NCBI GenBank assembly: GCA_020633555.1
Contig: JACKDL010000057.1
Location: 1 to 19,077 of the forward strand
Direction of reading: 5' to 3'
DNA: 19,077 bases
Source: Myxococcales bacterium
GTDB lineage: Bacteria; Myxococcota_A; Bradymonadia; UBA7976; UBA1532
Positions 16,719 to 19,077 of the stretch are shown here, in pieces. The notes beneath the pieces were generated by a model. The model searched no databases, was not told the DNA's origin, and worked only from the letters and a program-made list of their open reading frames with translations. Positions within the stretch are counted from its first letter, which is position 1. Each line of letters begins with the position of its first letter. Both the position numbers and the translations under genes were made by a program.

Positions 16719-17963
16719 TCAGGGGGCGGGGGGCAGGGGATCGGCGTGGATCCCGGCCTCGACGGCCAGGGCCACCCGCTCCGCGTGCGCCAGCGCGCCC
16801 TCGACGGTGGGGTGCACGGTGACGCAGTCGCCCAGCAGCGACCAGTCGTCCACCGCCATGGGCGCCGGGGCGCCGTCCCGCACACCCAGCCGCAGCCGGT
16901 GCACGTGGGCGTCGCCCTCGAAGGGCGCGCCCGGATCGGGGGGCACCCGCAGCGGGCCGCGGCCGCGCACCAGCAGCAGCCGGCTGGCCGCGGGCCGGGG
17001 CGCCGTGCGCGCCAGCGCGGGCCCCGGGTGCTCGCCGAGGGCCAAGGACACGGCCACCTGGCTCAGGTCGATGCCCCAGCACAGCCCCACCAGATCGGCG
17101 ATGTTGCTGCCGCCCGAGCGGGGGTTGATCTCGATGAGCGTGGTGCAGCCATGGGCGTCGCGCAGGTCGAAGTTGGCCTGGCCGTGGGTCAGGCCGCACG
17201 CCTTGGCGAAGCCCGCCGCCGCCGCGGCCACCGCCGCCTGCCGCTCGGCGGGCCAGGGGCAGGGCAGGGCGTGGCCCACCGGCGACACGAAGCCCTCGCG
17301 GTAGGTGTCCACCAGCACGAAGGCGTCCAGCAGCTCGCCCTGCCAGAACACCGCCTCGACCCCCACCGACTCGCCGCCCACGAAGCCCTGCACCAGCACC
17401 CCCGAGCCGCGGCCGGCGGCCTCGGCCCGGGCGAAGGCGGGCCCCAGCTCGCTGAAGGAGCGCACGATGCTCACGCCCCGGCCGCCCGCCGCCGAGCGCG
17501 GCTTGATCACCACCGGGTAGCTGCCCACGTCGTCCACGGCCGCCATGGCCTCGGCGGGGCTGGCCACCGCCACGGTGGCCGGCACCGGCAACCCCGCTGC
17601 GGCCACCGCCTGGTAGGTCAGCAGCTTGTTGCGGCAGGTCTGGATCACCGCGGGCCGCTGCCCGGGCAGGTCCAGCGCCTCGGCCACGCCGGCCACCGCC
17701 GGCATGGCGGCGTCGCTGGCGCTGCTGGCCACCGCCACCACCCGGTGCCGGCGGGCCACGGCCACCACGGCGGGCACGTCGATGATGTCGCAGGGCTCGG
17801 CCACGTCGGCGGCCCGCATGCCGGGCGCGTCGGCGTTGCGATCCACCACCACTACGCGCAGCCCGCGAGCCTGCACCGCCTCGATCAGCCCGAGCTGAAA
17901 GGGCCCGGCGCCCACCACCAACACCGCGGCGCCGGCAGGGATGTGGGGGGCTGCGGGGGGCAT
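16719..17963 (-). CDS. ATP-grasp carboxylate-amine ligase-like protein
   Basis: 414 residues, ATG at 17963 with GGAG 6 bases upstream. A pre-ATP-grasp Rossmann-like domain opens the protein (VLVVGAGPFQLGLIEAVQARG, residues 14-34; VVVDRNADAPG). The ATP-grasp fold follows: RNKLLTYQAVAAAGLPVP (111-128), YPVVIKPRSAAGGRGV (149-164) and the Mg-binding IEINPRSGGSN (277-287, Glu278 and Asn280). These proteins activate a carboxylate as an acyl phosphate and join it to an amine or thiol. The substrate here is unknown. As first gene of a minus-strand run with the methyltransferase-GT2 fusion, it may add an amino-acid or similar group to a sugar or glycan precursor (inference). Close relatives by architecture include PurK/carbamoyl-phosphate-synthase-like ligases, from which it differs in its C-terminus. 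Confidence 0.9.
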   Translation of the reverse strand: MPPAAPHIPAGAAVLVVGAGPFQLGLIEAVQARGLRVVVVDRNADAPGMRAADVAEPCDIIDVPAVVAVARRHRVVAVASSASDAAMPAVAGVAEALDLPGQRPAVIQTCRNKLLTYQAVAAAGLPVPATVAVASPAEAMAAVDDVGSYPVVIKPRSAAGGRGVSIVRSFSELGPAFARAEAAGRGSGVLVQGFVGGESVGVEAVFWQGELLDAFVLVDTYREGFVSPVGHALPCPWPAERQAAVAAAAAGFAKACGLTHGQANFDLRDAHGCTTLIEINPRSGGSNIADLVGLCWGIDLSQVAVSLALGEHPGPALARTAPRPAASRLLLVRGRGPLRVPPDPGAPFEGDAHVHRLRLGVRDGAPAPMAVDDWSLLGDCVTVHPTVEGALAHAERVALAVEAGIHADPLPPAP

Positions 17964-17990
17964 GGCGTCTCCAGGCGTCGCCGATGGGCA

Positions 17991-18019
17991 GTGGTAAACC
18001 GGCCCCGGCAGCAGGTCAA
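17991..18019 (-). promoter_or_regulatory. Putative promoter of the ATP-grasp gene and the minus-strand run
   Basis: Minus-strand TTGACC (18014-18019) and TACCAC (17991-17996) are 17 bases apart. The -35 is near consensus and the -10 is weak. The -10 lies about 27 bases before the ATG at 17963. Confidence 0.4.
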
Positions 18020-18036
18020 GCGGGCGCCGGGGCGCT

Positions 18037-18064
18037 TTGCAGCCTCGGCGGGCCCTGGTAAGTC
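18037..18064 (+). promoter_or_regulatory. Weak putative promoter of the GT-C gene
   Basis: TTGCAG (18037-18042) and TAAGTC (18059-18064) are 16 bases apart. TGG immediately precedes the -10, as in an extended -10. Matches to consensus are limited. Confidence 0.25.
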
Positions 18065-18070
18065 CAGGCC
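18051..18070. repeat. Imperfect inverted repeat in the divergent intergenic region
   Basis: GGCCCTGG-TAAGT-CCAGGCC forms a stem of 7 pairs with one bulge. It covers the putative -10 of the plus-strand gene, so it could be an operator or a small leader hairpin. There is no T-run, so a terminator is unlikely. Confidence 0.35.
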
Positions 18071-18102
18071 TTCACGGAACCACGGTGGGGGGGCGCTGCC
18101 CG

Positions 18103-19077
18103 GTGGAGTGGCCACTGCGACGACGGGTGTGGGTGGGCCTGGCGGGCCTGGCGCTGGCAGGCTGGTGGGCCTTCGCCCTGCGGCTGGGGGCCTGGGACCT
18201 GGTGCGCGGCCCCCAGGATCAGCTCCACTTGCCCGCGGGCGAGCAGGCAGTGTGGGTCGCCACTCTGGCCTTTGCGCTGCCGGCCCAGCTCCTGCTCACG
18301 CTGGCCTGGGGCAAGGGGCCCACCCGGACCCCCTGGTCGGCCGGCAAGCTCTACGCCGTAGCCCTGCTGGCGCTGGCGGCGGTGCACTTCGGCGTCCTGG
18401 GCGCGGGCACCGTGAACGATGACGGCCCGGCCTACCTGTTCCAGGCGCGACTGCTGGCCGCCGGCCACGCCACCGCGCCGCCCCCCCCCGATCTGGTGCA
18501 CTTCGACTACAGCTTCCTCACCGTGCACGGGGGCCGCTGGTTCAGCTACCTGCAGCCGGGCTTGTCGCTGCTCATGGTGCCGGGGGTCTGGCTGGGCCTG
18601 CCGGCGCTGCCGATCCTGTTGGTGAACGCCGCCGTACCGGTCCTGGCGCGGGCGCTCGCCCGTCGGCTGGCGGGTGACGCGGCGGGCCACTGGGCGGGCC
18701 TGCTGGCGCTCACCTCGCCTTGGTTCCTCATCGGCGGCGCCACCGTCGAGCCCTACCTGCCCTTGCTGGCGCTGGTGGGCGCCGCGTGGTGGGCCGTGGG
18801 CCAGATGGCCCGCGCGGTGGCGGCCCCCGTGACCGCCCGCTGGGCCGCCGCGGCGGGCCTGGCCATCGGCGCCGTGGTGGTGCTGCGCAGCGTCGAGTTC
18901 GGCCTGCTGGGGCTGGCCTTCGGGGCGCACCAGGCGCTGCGCCTGCGCGCCGCCCCGCGGCGGGTGCTGCTGGAGTCTGCCGCCCTGCTGGTGGGCGTGG
19001 CGCCCTGGATCGGCGTGCTGCTCGCCTACAACCACGCCGTCACCGGCAGCGCCACGCAGGTGCCCATGCTGCTGCCG
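18103..19077 (+). CDS. GT-C / glycosyltransferase family 39-like integral membrane protein (partial)
   Basis: The frame is open to the right edge, 325 codons from a GTG at 18103. An in-frame GTG at 18085 is an alternative, and a TAA at 17995 closes the frame upstream. The chosen start gives MEWPLRRRVW followed at once by the first hydrophobic segment, with a G-run about 10 bases before it. The visible part has about seven membrane segments and the GT-C landmarks: the acidic pair in TVNDDGPAYLFQARLLAAG (D106, D107), HGGRWFSYLQPGLSLLMVP (142-160), and LAYNHAVTGSATQVPM near the edge. GT-C enzymes of this type (ArnT, PMT-like) take sugars from polyprenyl-phosphate carriers and act on the outer face of the cytoplasmic membrane. 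It is divergent from the ATP-grasp/GT2 genes, which could supply such a lipid-linked sugar (inference). A run of nine C at 18481-18489 encodes Pro-Pro-Pro in the first outer loop. Confidence 0.82.
   Translation, partial: MEWPLRRRVWVGLAGLALAGWWAFALRLGAWDLVRGPQDQLHLPAGEQAVWVATLAFALPAQLLLTLAWGKGPTRTPWSAGKLYAVALLALAAVHFGVLGAGTVNDDGPAYLFQARLLAAGHATAPPPPDLVHFDYSFLTVHGGRWFSYLQPGLSLLMVPGVWLGLPALPILLVNAAVPVLARALARRLAGDAAGHWAGLLALTSPWFLIGGATVEPYLPLLALVGAAWWAVGQMARAVAAPVTARWAAAAGLAIGAVVVLRSVEFGLLGLAFGAHQALRLRAAPRRVLLESAALLVGVAPWIGVLLAYNHAVTGSATQVPMLLP

Noticed and set aside
16694..16885. Upstream extension of the methyltransferase-GT2 frame by 64 residues
   Set aside because: The extension overlaps the ATP-grasp gene and has Arg/Pro/Trp-rich shadow composition. 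The ATG at 16693 begins a domain-like sequence.

Overview
The window is very GC-rich DNA with strong G/C bias at third codon positions. It is densely coded, with eight genes. No RNA gene, CRISPR array or mobile element was seen. The gene content points to a Myxococcota-like (former Deltaproteobacteria) bacterium. It includes secreted lipoproteins with MopE-type and thrombospondin-type calcium-binding repeats, a giant PKD-repeat exoprotein, a WD40 protein of about 1,060 residues, and a PTS EIIA-bicarbonate transporter fusion. The assignment is an inference from gene content; no phylogenetic marker gene is present.

Layout. (A) 1-6208, minus strand: a secreted multi-domain PKD protein that runs off the left edge, preceded by a lipoprotein with MopE repeats and a sulfatase-modifying-factor (SUMF1/FGE-like) domain. 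(B) 6321-10450, plus strand: a two-gene unit with an ATGA overlap, encoding an intracellular protein with a helical N-terminal half and about 14 WD40-like blades, and an unrecognised 319-residue partner. It ends 2 bases from the convergent gene. (C) 17963-10453, minus strand: four co-directional genes. They are an ATP-grasp ligase-like protein, a methyltransferase-glycosyltransferase (GT2) fusion, an EIIA-SLC4-type anion transporter fusion, and a GH31 glycoside hydrolase lipoprotein whose TTG start lies inside the end of the transporter gene. (D) 18103-19077, plus strand: the start of a GT-C (family 39-like) membrane glycosyltransferase, divergent from block C and cut by the right edge.

Blocks C and D look like cell-envelope glycan chemistry: sugar transfer on both sides of the membrane, an amide/ester-forming ligase and a surface glycosidase, with an anion transporter embedded among them. 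Blocks A and D are cut by the window. The most unusual items are the EIIA-SLC4 fusion with an intact phospho-acceptor histidine motif, the methyltransferase-GT2 fusion next to the ATP-grasp gene, and the WD40/319-residue pair.

Many very long open frames lie antisense to the real genes because of the codon-position GC bias. They were left out. The PKD gene has a real coding frame but lacks a stop inside the window, so it is easy to miss.
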